Origin: Gambelia wislizenii
Taxonomy: Eukaryota; Chordata; Lepidosauria; Squamata; Crotaphytidae
Reading direction: 5' to 3'
Assembly (NCBI GenBank): GCA_030847615.1
Contig: JAUMIR010000005.1
Location: 106,545,116 to 106,609,115 of the forward strand
DNA: 64,000 nt
This document shows positions 1 through 10,205 of this stretch, in pieces. A model generated the notes under the pieces. The model was not told the DNA's origin, did no database searches, and saw nothing but the letters and a program-made list of their open reading frames with translations. The translations under genes and the position numbers were made by a program. Numbering within the stretch: position 1 is the first letter of the stretch; every line of letters starts with the position of its first letter.

Positions 1-1650
1 TTTCATTAAAAAAACAACAACATATAACCAGATGATTTTGTTGTCCTAGACTATTTGCTAGCCATTCACAGCACCATCTGTAACCTTTTATTCTGACCCA
101 GAGTGGGTTTTTTTAAAAAACAAAACAAAACAAAACTACCCAATATATATTCCAACAAACAAGTCTCAAGGGTCTCTGTTCCCCTGCCCTCTCCTTTGGA
201 GATTCCTTCCACTGCAACAGTCTCCTCCTCCACTGAAACATAGAGGCTCTGTCCTTCCCCCACCATAATAAAGGCCCTATTTCCCTCCTGCCTTTCCTCT
301 GGAAGCCTCCCTCTGCAACAGATGCTCTGTTTCCCTCCACCTTTCCTTAGATAAGAACCCACAGGAAACAAGTGGATGCAGAGGTGACCGTGAGAAGCAA
401 TACCTGCAAAAATGAAGGAAATATGTTGTGACAGCTCTCACTTCCTTATATCAACTTGAAGGCTCTTGGGGCCGATCTGGGTGGCCAAATGTTCCAGTAT
501 TTCTCAGCTTTCTTTTAAAAACTGGATAAAACCACCTGTTCATGTTCCTACTCCTTGCATGGTCTTTTAAACAAAAAATGTTTCATTGTGTCCCTGAATA
601 GGTTGGGGTAAATCCTATCTGCTTCTGCTCCAACCAATGATGAAAAGGAGAGGGAGATGACAGTCCCTGTCTGGATGCAGAGACAGCACCATCTGCGGTG
701 GCCCAGATGATCTAATTTGGCACATTCTGCCTCTTTTGCTGGTTTGGAACTGCCCTTAGACTCGCTACACAAAAAAACCTGAGGGGTTGTCTACATGTGG
801 GTTACATTCCCAGCTTCACTGCAAAGTATCCTGTACTGGTTTGACTCCTGTTAGTGCCACACACATCTGTTATAATCTGAACTCAGTTTCTTATTGGGCC
901 ACACTCATTCCTCTCCAGAAGTCAGTTTGGAGCAAAAAGGTGTTCCATACCTTTCCACGTGCTCACTGAATTGGATTATTGTTGGTCACACGACAGCATC
1001 AGATTTGGTGTTTTTTTATTCCTGGCATGCATTAAACATTTCTTGTTTTCCTTGCAAAACACTTTGCACTCTGATTGGATGTTTCCCCTATCCAATCCGA
1101 TCTCCCTCTTTGCACCCCAGTAAGTAAGTGAGGGGACTTTAAATGTCTCCTGAAACAGGCAGGCCTGAGGAAAAGCAGGAAAAAAAATAAACTATTCCTT
1201 CCCTTGCTTTCCTTTCCACTCTTGATCCTTAATTGAGTTAAGACAGGTGTCTTCGTCCCTTTGATCAGCGGTACCTCAGCCAAACAGCTTCCACCCTTAC
1301 CACATTTGACTCCTTGCTAGGCTTTGCCCTGGTCAGTGCCATGGCAAAGCGGAGTGGGGGGGGGGAGGATGCACACCCCATCTTAAGAGCTTATCCCTGA
1401 CTGAGTAAAATGATATTATGATTTAGTAAATGATAAAAAGGAACTTGAAGTAAGTGAGCAAGAGATTATTGATCTGCCTTCAGCGGATATTCCTGGCTTC
1501 TTAAGGAGTATTTTTGTAACCTGTAAGGTAAGAGATGACATAGTAGACATAGGAAACTCATCTTTATATTCTGAAAGTGCTACAAATTGGTCCATTGACT
1601 CTGGTCTGGCTGAAGCAATCTCTCACCATCTATGCAAATGCAGTTCTTTT
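1..1650. other. No recognised gene or repeat
   Basis: Unique-looking sequence. Positions 170-350 are pyrimidine-rich, with a loosely repeated CTCTGT...CCTTTCC theme that gives spurious minus-strand reading frames. A poly-G run lies near 1356-1366. The start of the block at about 783 (GAGGGGTTGTCTACATG) resembles the end of the DNA element at 57.8-58.4 kb, but I could not find its partner end. No splice-flanked coding exon is apparent. Confidence 0.5.
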
Positions 1651-1654
1651 CATC

Positions 1655-2032
1655 TCTCTCTCTCCCTCTGGCTTTTCTTCACAAATGAAGATTCAGGAAG
1701 GACTCATCCCGCGCTTTCTGCAAGCACACTGATGACTGAAAAGGTCAATCCGAGATAAACAAGTCCAGTTGCAGAAAGCACAGCAGAGGATCTCCTTGGG
1801 TGATGCATATTCTTTCTGCATTGTCGTTTTTCTTCAAGACTTGTTCGTCGTGAGTTCTCAAATATGGCTGCAGCATTGTGGATAGTGCGTCTCCATGCCT
1901 CCCGATGTGAAGCCAAGGCGGACCATTGTTGGTGATCAATTTGGCCTGAGATGTTGTTTCAGGGAATCCTTGTATCGCTTTTTTGGAGCGCCCCTCTTAC
2001 GCTGACCCGTGGCAGGTTCACCATAGAGTACA
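1655..2032 (-). mobile_element. Non-LTR LINE 3' fragment (copy 1 of 3)
   Basis: Minus-strand remnant of the same LINE as at 46.4 kb and 47.8 kb. The translation keeps the end of the ORF: MASHREAWRRTIHNAA, then FENSRRTSLEEKRQ. The 3' end on the minus strand runs into an AG-rich tail (plus-strand CTCTCTCTC near 1660). It is truncated at 2032, just after the region encoding the KRGAPKKRY segment. Compared with the 47.8-kb copy it carries frame-breaking changes. The LINE clade is not assigned with confidence. Confidence 0.75.
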
Positions 2033-2138
2033 CTTAAGGAAAATATTAATAAACCTGACTCAGTGGCAACAGAGGATGAACTCTTCTCACTGTGTGGCCT
2101 TCTAATTTTATCTGAGCAAACAGCGGGGGGGGGGGGAA

Positions 2139-2350
2139 CCTCTTCTCCAGGCTAAACATACACAGCTCCCTATACTACTCCTCATAGGGCATGGCTTCCA
2201 GACCTTTCACCATTTTGGTTGCCCTCCTCTGGACATGGCCCAGCTTGTCCATATCCTTCTTGAATTGCAGTGCCCAGAACTGGAACAGTATTCCAGGTAA
2301 GGTATGACCAAAGGAGAATAAAGTGGTACTTTTACATCCCTCGATCTAGC
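2139..2350 (-). mobile_element. CR1 LINE, 3' part of a split copy
   Basis: Matches the squamate CR1 ORF2/3' region in reverse orientation (TTCTCCAGGCTAAACAT, then CCTCCTCTGGACATG, CTTGAATTG). Homology stops at GATCTAGC (2343-2350) and resumes at GATCTAGA (5091), exactly where the CR1 continues. So this fragment and 5091-5460 are one CR1 interrupted by a 2.74-kb insertion. Confidence 0.85.
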
Positions 2351-2676
2351 CAGGGCCGGTTTAACCATACTGCCAAATCAGCATCTGTGGGAGGCCTCAC
2401 AGCCAGGGCCCCCCGCCCACATCCTAACCCTCCTCCTGCAAAAACCTGCTGGCTTTTTTTTTTAAAAAAAAGCAGTGTCTCCGAAACTGGAAAGAGAAAG
2501 AGAAAGAGCGAGCTGCCCTCCATGTGGCTGAAGCTGGAGGGAGTTTGCTGCTCCCTTGTCCCCTCCTCCCAGGATCATCAAAACGCAAGCCAGCCAGTGT
2601 GTGAGAGATGGGGGTAGGGAAGTGTGAGGGTCATCTTTTTCCTTTTGTTTCTCCCCTGCTCTCTCTTCAGAAAGGG

Positions 2677-2678
2677 TT

Positions 2679-2716
<38 letters not shown>

Positions 2717-2733
2717 CTTCCCTTCCCTTCCTT
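2677..2733. repeat. (TTTC)n / (CCCTT)n microsatellite
   Basis: About nine TTTC units (2677-2714) merge into CCCTT units (to 2733). It lies inside the 2.74-kb hAT element. Confidence 0.9.
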
Positions 2734-2812
2734 CCACATAGATCCCCTCCATCCCATCTTTCCAGCTGCTCTTAACATGTCCTGATTTCTCTCCCCTCCC
2801 TCCTTTTCCCCC

Positions 2813-3152
2813 TTAGGACTTTTTCGGACAGCGATTTGTAACGCGAGAAGGCTCGTCCCTCTTGCGAGGCTGCTGCGTGGCAGGGGGGGGGGGCGTTTTG
2901 AATGATGCTGTCCCCCTGCCGATTCTGTTCCAGAAGAGCTGGGAGGCTGCAGCACCATATTTGGCCATTCCTAATCATGGAAGTTGACTGTGATTAGGAA
3001 ATGGCCAAATATGGTGCTGCAGCCTCCCAGCTCTTCCGGAACAGAATCGGCAGGGGGACGGCATCATCCAAAACGCCCCCCTGCTGTGCAGCAGCCTTGC
3101 AAGAGGGACGAGACTTCTTGCGTTACAAATCGCCATCCGAAAAAGTCCTTAG
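2813..3152. repeat. Long inverted repeat (hairpin), ~160-bp arms
   Basis: Left arm 2813-2975 and right arm 2991-3152 are near-perfect reverse complements. Both contain the block CCAAATATGGTGCTGCAGCC or its complement, and both outer ends read AGTCCTTAG or its complement. The spacer is about 15 bp. Differences are scattered point changes and length variation in a G run. It sits inside the hAT element and could be its own fold-back core or a separate fold-back MITE. CpG content is higher than in the neighbourhood. Confidence 0.9.
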
Positions 3153-3204
3153 TCTTCAGCTTACTCCCCTTGCTGCCAACTGAGTTCAACCTGAAAAAGG
3201 AATT

Positions 3205-3432
3205 TGTGTGTGTTTGCCTATGTGCCTTCAAGTCATTTCTGACTAAGGCGAACCTACCATGGGGTTTCCTAGGCAAGGTTTGTTCAAAGGGGGTGTGCCT
3301 TTGACTTCCCTTGAGGCTGAGAGAGTGTGACTTGCCCAAGGTCAGCCAGTGGGTATTCATGGCTGAGTAAGGATTCAAACTCTGGTCTCCAGAATCATAG
3401 TGCAATGCTGAAACTTCTACAACGCCCTAGCT
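3205..3432 (-). mobile_element. tRNA-derived SINE (squamate type)
   Basis: In plus orientation it starts with the shared 3' tail (TGTGCCTTCAAGTCATTTCTGAC), passes through GAGGCTGAGAGAGTGTGACT and ends in a tRNA-like part with the complemented B box (GGATTCAAACTC). The sense strand is therefore minus. It is nearly full length and lies inside the 2.74-kb hAT element. Confidence 0.85.
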
Positions 3433-3562
3433 CTTTTAACAGAATAATATAATGAATATAAATTTAAAAATGTAGTAATATTACTGGGAACAATGGTTTT
3501 ATTGTTGTCACTAAAACACACCAGCATCCCATTAGTGTTATGTGAGAGCCATTGGTCTACAG

Positions 3563-3901
3563 CAGTGGTTCTTAACCTTTTCTTTACCAGGGACTCCCTT
3601 TAAATATGTTTTGTTGTCCCAAGACTTAACTCAAGATTTAAAACCCTAATAATAGTAGCTAACAACAAGAACAATACAATTACACCATCCATTAAACTTT
3701 CCCTCAGAGGCACTCTTTCTTCTTCCTCCAAGTTTGTGGCTGGAGTGGATTGAATGGCAATGTGCAGGCCAAGCCAGCCAGCCTTTGCCTTGGTTCCTGT
3801 CACATGGCTACTCCACTACAGGGAGGAGGTGGGCCAAGCAGCCTCCAAGCCTTTGAGGACCCCCTGTGAGGACATCATGGATCCCAGGTTAAGAACCACT
3901 G
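3563..3901 (+). mobile_element. hAT MITE, family 'CAGTGGTTCTTAACC' (copy 1)
   Basis: Termini CAGTGGTTCTTAACC (3563-3577) and GGTTAAGAACCACTG (3887-3901) are perfect inverted repeats. The flanking 8-mers GTCTACAG and GGCTAGAG match at 6 of 8. The interior includes CACCATCCATTAAAC and AAGCCAGCCAGCC and matches the copies at 14.8 kb (same orientation) and 54.4 kb (opposite). It is 339 bp with no transposase. Confidence 0.9.
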
Positions 3902-4014
3902 GGCTAGAGAATGCTGGAAAAGGAACAATGCAACCAGACCTTGAAAAGGGTGCTGGCAGGGGGATTCTGGGAGGTGTAATCCAAAAGTAGCTTTCCCAGG
4001 CTCTGAATGCAGCC

Positions 4015-4672
4015 TAGAATCATAGAATCAAAGGGCTGGATGGGACCCCAACAGCCATCCCATCTAATCGGCTTCTGCCCTGCAGGAACACACAATCAAA
4101 GTCCTCACAAAAGCCATCCAGCCTCTGTTTAAAAACCTGCAAAGAAGGAGACTCCACCACACTATGAGGCAGTGCATTCCACTGCCGAACATCTCTTACT
4201 GTCAGGAAGTTCTTCCTAATGTTTAGGTGGAATCTCTTTCCTGTAGTGTGAACCCATTGCTCTGTGTCCTAGTCTCTGGAGCAGCAGAAAAAAAGCTTAC
4301 TCCATCCGAAGTATGACATCCCTTCAACTATTTAAACATGGCTATCATTTCACCTCTCCATCTTCTCTTCTCCAGACTAAACATGCCCAGCTCCCTAATC
4401 TGCTCCTCATCGAGCATGGATTCCAGATCACCCACCATTCTGGTTGCCCTCCTCTGGACATGTTCCAACTTTTCAATATCCTTCTTGAATTGTTGTGCCC
4501 AGAAATGGACACATTATTCCAGGTGAGGTCTGATCAAAGCAGAATGGAGTGGTACTATTACTTCCCTTGATCTAGACACTATACTCCTATTAATGCAGCT
4601 TAGAATTGCATTGGCTTTTTTTGCTGCTGCATCACACTGCTAACTCGTGTTCAGCTTGTAGTCCACTCTTTC
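4015..4672 (-). mobile_element. CR1 LINE 3' fragment
   Basis: Starts with the inverted CR1 terminus (TAGAATCATAGAATC) and continues colinearly through CTTCTGCCCTGCAGGAA, TTCCACTGCCGAACA, CTCTGGAGCAGCAG and CCTCTGGACATG to the segment encoding the end of ORF2. It is 5'-truncated near 4672. It is nested in the hAT element, so this CR1 and the one split by the hAT are separate insertions. Confidence 0.9.
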
Positions 4673-4740
4673 TTTTATTTGAGGAAATCTACACTGTTAC
4701 ATTAATTGCTAAACTAAATTATTGGTGGCAAATTATGTAA

Positions 4741-4977
4741 TACAGTAGCCCCCTTATCCACTGGGGATTGGTTCTGGGGGGCGTGGATACTGAAAACTGT
4801 GGATAATAGTGAATGCCATTGAAAATAATGGGACTTCTGGTTTAAAATACCATAGAGTTGCCTTGGAGGACCTAGAAAATGGCTAGAGAGGACACATTTT
4901 CTAGGAAGACTCTATAATAGGTGTGCTGCTTTGTGTCCCATGGATAATGAATCCGTGGATACGGGGGTCCTACTGTA
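4741..4977 (+). mobile_element. Tigger/pogo-type MITE
   Basis: TACAGTAG...CTACTGTA inverted termini with the TA duplication typical of Tc1/mariner-pogo elements. The body has the 'gg.ttggttc...gtggata.tg.aa' pattern and TCCGTGGATACGGGGG near the right end. It is 237 bp, non-coding, and inside the hAT element. Confidence 0.85.
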
Positions 4978-5090
4978 ATCTGAACAGCCTGTACTGTGAA
5001 TCAGTTAGGTTACTTTGACATGAAATAAACATATGGGGCCCCCAAAATAAAGCATTTAAGGCAGGCCCAAAATTCCTTAAACCAACCCTG

Positions 5091-5460
5091 GATCTAGACA
5101 CCATACTCCTGTTGATGCATCCTAGAAATGCATTGGCTTTTTTAGCTGCCACATTACACTGTTCACTCATGTTCAGCTTGTGGTCTAATAGGACTCCTAG
5201 ATACTTTCCCCATGTATTGTTGTCAAGCCAGGTGTCACCCATCCTATATCTGTGCATTTTTTTTTTAATTTTTTGCCTAAATGTAATACCTTCATTTCTC
5301 CCTGTTGGAATTCATTTTGTTAGTTTTGGCTCAACTCTCCAATCTGTTAAGGTCATTTTGAATTCTGGTCCTGTCCTCTGGGGTATTTTCTGCCCCTCCT
5401 AGATTGGTATCATCTACAAATTTGATAAGCATTCCATCATCCAAGTCACTGGCAATGAGA
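5091..5460 (-). mobile_element. CR1 LINE, ORF2 part of the split copy
   Basis: Continues the CR1 fragment ending at 2350. The minus-strand translation contains the CR1 reverse-transcriptase box FVDDTNLGGAENTPEDR (catalytic F-x-D-D) and, more C-terminally, KYLGVLLDHKLNMSEQC and AAKKANAFLGCINRS, all typical of CR1 ORF2. Frame changes make it dead. Homology fades near 5460. Confidence 0.88.
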
Positions 5461-5784
5461 TAAAGTCTCTTATCCCATCTTTGAAATTGAAGAAAGCTTC
5501 TGTAGAAGATATACTTCTTGTAGAATTCTTTAAATAACATTTTGAATGGTGGAGGCCTATTCTTGCTGACTCATTTACCACAATAAACAACACTTAGCAA
5601 ATGCCTCATGGGTGGAAAATGAGTATTATATTTCCTATTAACACCTGCAAAGCCATGGAAATTTCACAACAAATTCTTCTTCTGAAAACTTTATTCTCTC
5701 CCACCTGGTACACCTGCAGCTTTTTTGCATACTGAATCTGTTTGGCCATCAGTTAAGTCAAGAGTAAATTGCTCCCAATTAAGG

Positions 5785-5930
5785 TTTTGTTATTGTGTGC
5801 CTTCAAGTTGTTTCTGACTTCTGGTGACCCTAAGGCAAACCTATCACAGGACTTTCTGAGGCTAAGGGTATGTTACTTGCCCAAGGTCCCTGAGTGGGTT
5901 TTTATGGCCAATCAGGGATTTGAACGCTAG
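5785..5930 (-). mobile_element. tRNA-derived SINE, first part (split)
   Basis: GTGTGCCTTCAAGTTG...CTTGCCCAAGG...ATTTGAACGCTAG, colinear with the SINE at 3.2 kb but with an internal deletion. It breaks after CTAG (5927-5930) and continues at 7067. Confidence 0.85.
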
Positions 5931-7066
5931 GGCCTGTTTACATGGCAAAAATGTCCTGGGATGAACTCGTGATGAACCCTGGTTGTTCACACATTCATTG
6001 TGACAATCTCGAGCTTTTCAGAAGGGGGCCCACCATATATCCTCCAAGAAGCATGAATTTCCGCCCCTCAGTTTATCCTGTGTTTTTAAAAAAGTCTCGG
6101 GAGGTTGTGGAAAATCGGATGCAAGATCAGGTTGGGACAAAATATCTCGGGAGTAGGTAGGTGATGGCTGGAAATTGAGGTGGGCAGGGGCGGGCACAGA
6201 GTTCAGAGAAGGAGGGGTCAGTGAAAACAAAGCAGGCATGTGTGTGTGTGCGTGTGCCTCAGCCACCCTTTTCAATGGATTTTTAGATTGGCAGCCTCTT
6301 GACTCTAAGGAAAGACTTTTCTTTTCCCCTCCCAATCTCCCCTCTCGGCTGAAAGCAAAGCAGGCATTTGTATGTGTGTCTCAGTAGATTGCCAACCTCT
6401 CGGCTCCAGAAGCGAAGCCTTTTCTTTCCCCCTCCCAATCTCCCCTGTCGGCTGAAAGTAAAGCAGGCATGCACATGTGTGCCTTCAAACTGCCTAGGTG
6501 GCTTTGCAAGTTCTTTCCTCTGAAATATAGCCTACAGCTCCTGGTATTCAAGGGTGATTCTTGTGGGTTCTTAAAGACAAACAAGTTTTATTTTGCAGTA
6601 ACCTCTGTGGATTTACAGCCATGTAAACGGAGCTGGTGCTCCTAAGGCAAGCCCATCAGGGGATTTTTTTTTTACAGGAGTTTTGCAGAGGGGGTTGCCT
6701 TCGCCTTCATTCTCTGACCAATGCAGAAGCTTGAGCAAACATTTGTGGCAGCCAATAGCATCGCTTGTTGTGGGAAACTCCTCAGGAAATACGTCACAGA
6801 GGTTGTGAAAAAACGAGTAATCGCATTCTTGACTGACAGCTAAAAACATATATATCCTGGAACCTTTTCCCGTGTAAACAAACAAAAAAACCTCACAGGA
6901 TACTATGTCTCGGGATCTTGCTTTTGTCATGGAAAAGGTTGTCGTGTAAACAACAATCCCGGGATATTATTCATCCAGGTACAAATCATGTAAACAATAA
7001 GAGACGAACTTGGGATGAGGCTATCTCGCTTCTCCCCGGGATAAAAACTGTCGTGTAACTGAGCCC
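5931..7066. mobile_element. Non-autonomous DNA element inserted in a SINE
   Basis: The insertion splits a SINE: CTAG at 5927-5930 is repeated at 7067-7070. The left end GGCCTGTTTACATGGCA is a partial inverted match to the right end (complement GGGCTCAGTTACACGACA). The interior holds a 105-127-bp tandem repeat (6228-6475) and fragments of a 5S-type SINE (6475-6565) and of the SINE 3' tail (about 6640-6720). No transposase was recognised. The right terminus resembles the left end of the element at 57.8 kb. The superfamily is uncertain. Confidence 0.6.
6228..6475. repeat. ~105-127-bp tandem repeat
   Basis: AAAGCAGGCAT recurs near 6228, 6356 and 6461. In between are shared blocks: TTTTCTTTCCCC-like, CCTCCCAATCTCCCCT and CGGCTGAAAG. 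Two full units plus a partial one. Confidence 0.75.
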
Positions 7067-7118
7067 CTAGTCTCCAGAGTTGTAGTCCAACACTCAAACC
7101 ACTATGTCACGCACTTTA
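7067..7118 (-). mobile_element. tRNA-derived SINE, second part (split)
   Basis: CTAGTCTCCAGAGTTGTAG then CAACACTCAAACCACTATG is the tRNA-like head of the SINE interrupted at 5930. Confidence 0.85.
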
Positions 7119-7744
7119 AACAAATTGCCCCTCTACCAAATGGTCACCATCCAGAATTGTGCTACATGGAAATGAGCAAAAACCAGCACTGGAAACCAAA
7201 CTTACTCTCTTACATGGTTACTACTTCCCTGAACTGAATTCTTCCTTGTATGAATAAGAGGCAATGAAGAGTCTGGCTATTCTGGATAGAGTCAAGAAGG
7301 GATCTACAATCAACCTGGATCTCAAAATTATGTCCATGGATCTTTTTTTTTTTAACTGAACATTTTAGAACCACATATTTGATTAAACTCAAGCCAGCTT
7401 CCCTAAAAATTGCCTTCACATATCTGCGATTTCAAGTAATGCCAACTGCAGTTTTAGATGGACACTGCAATGAGGTGCTATTTGAAAATAGACAACTGTA
7501 TATATTTGTGGCCAATGTCAGATGGAAGACATTGTCCACTAACTTGTCCCTTGCACAGTGACCCAAGAGATATTACTGAAACCCTTGCAGGCATATAGAA
7601 GTGGGAACTCTCTTGCAGAACTGATACAAATGCTTTTGAATGCTACCAATGGCTATGTAACACATAAAACTAGCTGGACCCGGCATACCATATGCTGTTC
7701 TCCTGGAATCATTGAGGGTGACTTGCTCTGTTGCCCTGTTGCTG
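7119..7744. other. No recognised gene or repeat
   Basis: No clear element. The block from about 7670 (ACTAGCTGGACCCGGCATA) recalls a dispersed reptile repeat that I cannot name. An A/T run lies at 7345-7355. Confidence 0.4.
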
Positions 7745-7915
7745 CTGTGGCGGCCGCCAGTTGACTGTCTGGGTCCCACCACCTCTGCTAGTTGACTACC
7801 TGGGTTCCATTGTAGCAGCAGCAGTGGCATTCCACCACCACCAGTGAACTGCCTGGATCCTGTCACAGTGGTAGCAGCAGTGTCCCACCGCCACCAGTTG
7901 ACTATCTGGGTCCCA
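7745..7915. repeat. ~70-bp minisatellite, 2.5-3 units
   Basis: Repeats of a unit built from CCACC(A/G)CCAGTTGACT, CTGGGTCCC and GTAGCAGCAG appear at about 7755, 7830 and 7890. Overlapping minus-strand reading frames here are by-products of the repeat. Confidence 0.7.
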
Positions 7916-8159
7916 ATCTGGGGCACAGTTTGAGTGGCAGGAGTGGGTTGGGAGGTGGAGCAGGAATTTGCATGTGGGTGGTGATTGGTTGGGTGTATTT
8001 CCTGAGCACACTGGGAAAGGAAACATGCCTAGGCCTATTGTACATACCCAAGTTATAGACAGCCAGCCAGCCAGCCCTTTTTTGCTTTGGCTGCAAAAGA
8101 TTAGAAAGAAAGAGTTAGATAAAATTGTCACAAATTGTCATGGAGACTCAAAGTATGAA

Positions 8160-8380
8160 TTTGATTTTTATTTTTTGCTGTTGGCAACTTAGAAATTCAC
8201 CTATAATTTGAACTGTTTATACCCTTTGTACTAGCCAGGTAACAACTTTGGTAACTGTACGGAAAATTATTGGATGTTATTTGTACTTTTTATCTTGAAT
8301 ACTTTGTATATTTTAAAGCTATTAGTCATGGCCTCTGGCTATCAAAACAAACGTATCGATGATGATGATGATGATGAACT
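8160..8380 (+). mobile_element. Possible LINE 3' end with (GAT)n tail
   Basis: An AT-rich segment ends in GGCCTCTGGCTATCAAAACAAACG followed by (GAT)n at 8355-8376. A 3' end of this kind, with a short simple-repeat tail, is typical of several reptile LINEs. No ORF remains and the family is not determined. Confidence 0.35.
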
Positions 8381-9142
8381 AGAACATGGATTTCCCAAAT
8401 GCAAATGCAACACTCTAACCACACTACAAACTCCAATTCATCTTGTTGCCGTCTAATATTAGTCTGTTGAAACAAAACCAACCAACCAAGAGTTGAGCCT
8501 GAATCATTCTCTCCTACACTCTAACCACATGGCTTTTTTTTAATACCCCTTCTTGCCTAGCCTTTAGATTTCCCAACAGGAATCATGCAAGTAATCAAGT
8601 GATCTTTTGAGCCATGCAATTCCACTCTTCCTCTTCCATACAACACCAAGGGATATAACAGAAGAAGAAAACTAACCTTCCTCCTCAGTATTCTCCCCTT
8701 ATTTGAACAGCCTAAAATGTTGTTCAGAAGTTATTCTACAGTGGAAAAACATATTATCTTGTGCAAAATTTGTTTTCTACATGATAAACAGTGTCTTCTG
8801 CCCAGGAAACCTGTTCTCTGAGCAGAAAACAGATATTTTTGTGCATGAAAACATGTGTTTTCTCCACATAATAATGCTTGTACAACACTTCAGGATGCCG
8901 AATACACAAAGAAAATTGTGCAAAAATGATATTTTTATTCTTCCCGATGGGGGTTCCCAAATCAGGAAACCCATATTTTGACCTGGGAATGATTAATTGC
9001 AAATATTCTTTCCATCCCTAACACACATTCACACAAATAGCTTTGTTATGATTTTAGTTTTCCCTGATCTATATAATGGTATTTTCCCAAAGGCAGGTGG
9101 CTAATTTCTTGTCTGCATGTGTTCCTGCCATCCCTCCCTTCA
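8381..9142. other. Mostly unclassified sequence
   Basis: No gene. About 8700-9025 is related to 19199-19556: both contain TTTGTGCA(T/G)(A)GAAAACA-like blocks and end in ATATTCTTTCCATCC. This suggests an unclassified dispersed repeat. Confidence 0.4.
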
Positions 9143-9175
9143 TTTATTATCATTATTATTATTATTATTATTATT
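9143..9175. repeat. (ATT)n microsatellite
   Basis: About nine ATT units. The plus-strand poly-Ile and minus-strand Ile-rich frames across it are artefacts. Confidence 0.9.
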
Positions 9176-9770
9176 TTACTTTGTTGCAATGGTAGTAGGA
9201 ATCTTTTCAAGGAGGGGAGTCCTTTTGAGGAGTGGAGGGAAGCAACTGGTATTAGTCCCTGGCAGGGAACCCACCATGGTAGAGGAATGGAGATGAAACA
9301 GTAAAGCCAGTTATCATCCATGCAGGACTGCACACTGATAAGGAGAAAGAAGCCAAATCTCCTCTCCCTACATATTGTACTCTCAACAAAAATTGCCAGA
9401 TGGCGTTGCTGGCCATACAATAAAAGAAATATTGATCCTAAGATGGTTGTCTGGTTTGATCTTCTAGATGCTTTCCATGCCAGATATGGCTTGTATACAT
9501 TTCCAGCAACTTGCTCTCTCACTTATAATAACATTGCAGTATTACCTACATGGTTGAGCACAATCCTGTTCGATGCTATTTGACAGACTGATTCCCCCGA
9601 GGCAGTTTGCAACAATTAAAATATCATTATAACAAAACCCAGAGAGCATTAAACAAGTCAGTAAAACAAATCTACAGACAGACAGGAACTAAAATACTGT
9701 ACAGCAAAAGCTGGGCAGTATAAAAATGTCTTAGCAGCCTGTTCAATATATATCACTGGAGGAACTAATC

Positions 9771-10172
9771 TAGGAGTTGTCTAAATGGCAAAAATGCTCC
9801 TCACAGAATTCAAGGAGAATACAATCAATCTAAATGGCACCCTGCACACCATTTTGATGTATTTGGGAGGAGAGGGGCAAATCCACCATATACTGCGCAG
9901 GAAAAGCCTTTGCGGCTGTCCGCAAAGTTTTTTAAAAACAGTGCGGGGATGCACATTCCTACTCATTGGAGGACAAGCGATTTGATTTGATTCACTTTCC
10001 CTATACAAGTGGAGGTTGAAAACTGATTGGTCAGATGTGAGCGGGGGGTGAGCTTGCTAGCAAGGCAAACGCCTGGAGATGCCATGTTCGATTTTTGCCT
10101 TAGCAAATGAAAAAATGGCGTTGTTGTTGTTGTTGTTGTTAAAGGCAAAGATCACTCATTCGCACCTTGGAC

Positions 10173-10205
<33 letters not shown>

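Larger units (their letters stand above)
2351..5090. mobile_element. hAT-type DNA element inserted in CR1
   Basis: The left terminus CAGGGCCGGTTTAA (2351-2364) and the inverse of the right terminus, CAGGGTTGGTTTAA (5077-5090), match at 12 of 14 positions. The flanks are an 8-bp target duplication, GATCTAGC/GATCTAGA, with one mismatch. CAGGG ends plus an 8-bp duplication are the hAT hallmark. No transposase ORF was recognised; the interior is occupied by a microsatellite, a long hairpin and four younger insertions. It may be non-autonomous, or the autonomous core may have been displaced or lost. Confidence 0.75.

Noticed and set aside
2270..2617. 115-codon plus-strand frame
   Set aside because: Crosses the CR1/hAT junction, so it cannot be a native coding sequence.
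3370..3432. tRNA gene on the minus strand
   Set aside because: Only the B-box-like part of a SINE head; no complete cloverleaf.
7745..7915. CRISPR-like repeat array
   Set aside because: Units differ in length, there are no distinct spacers, and the genome is vertebrate.
9046..9522. 158-codon minus-strand frame
   Set aside because: Contains an Ile run from the (ATT)n microsatellite and no recognisable domain.
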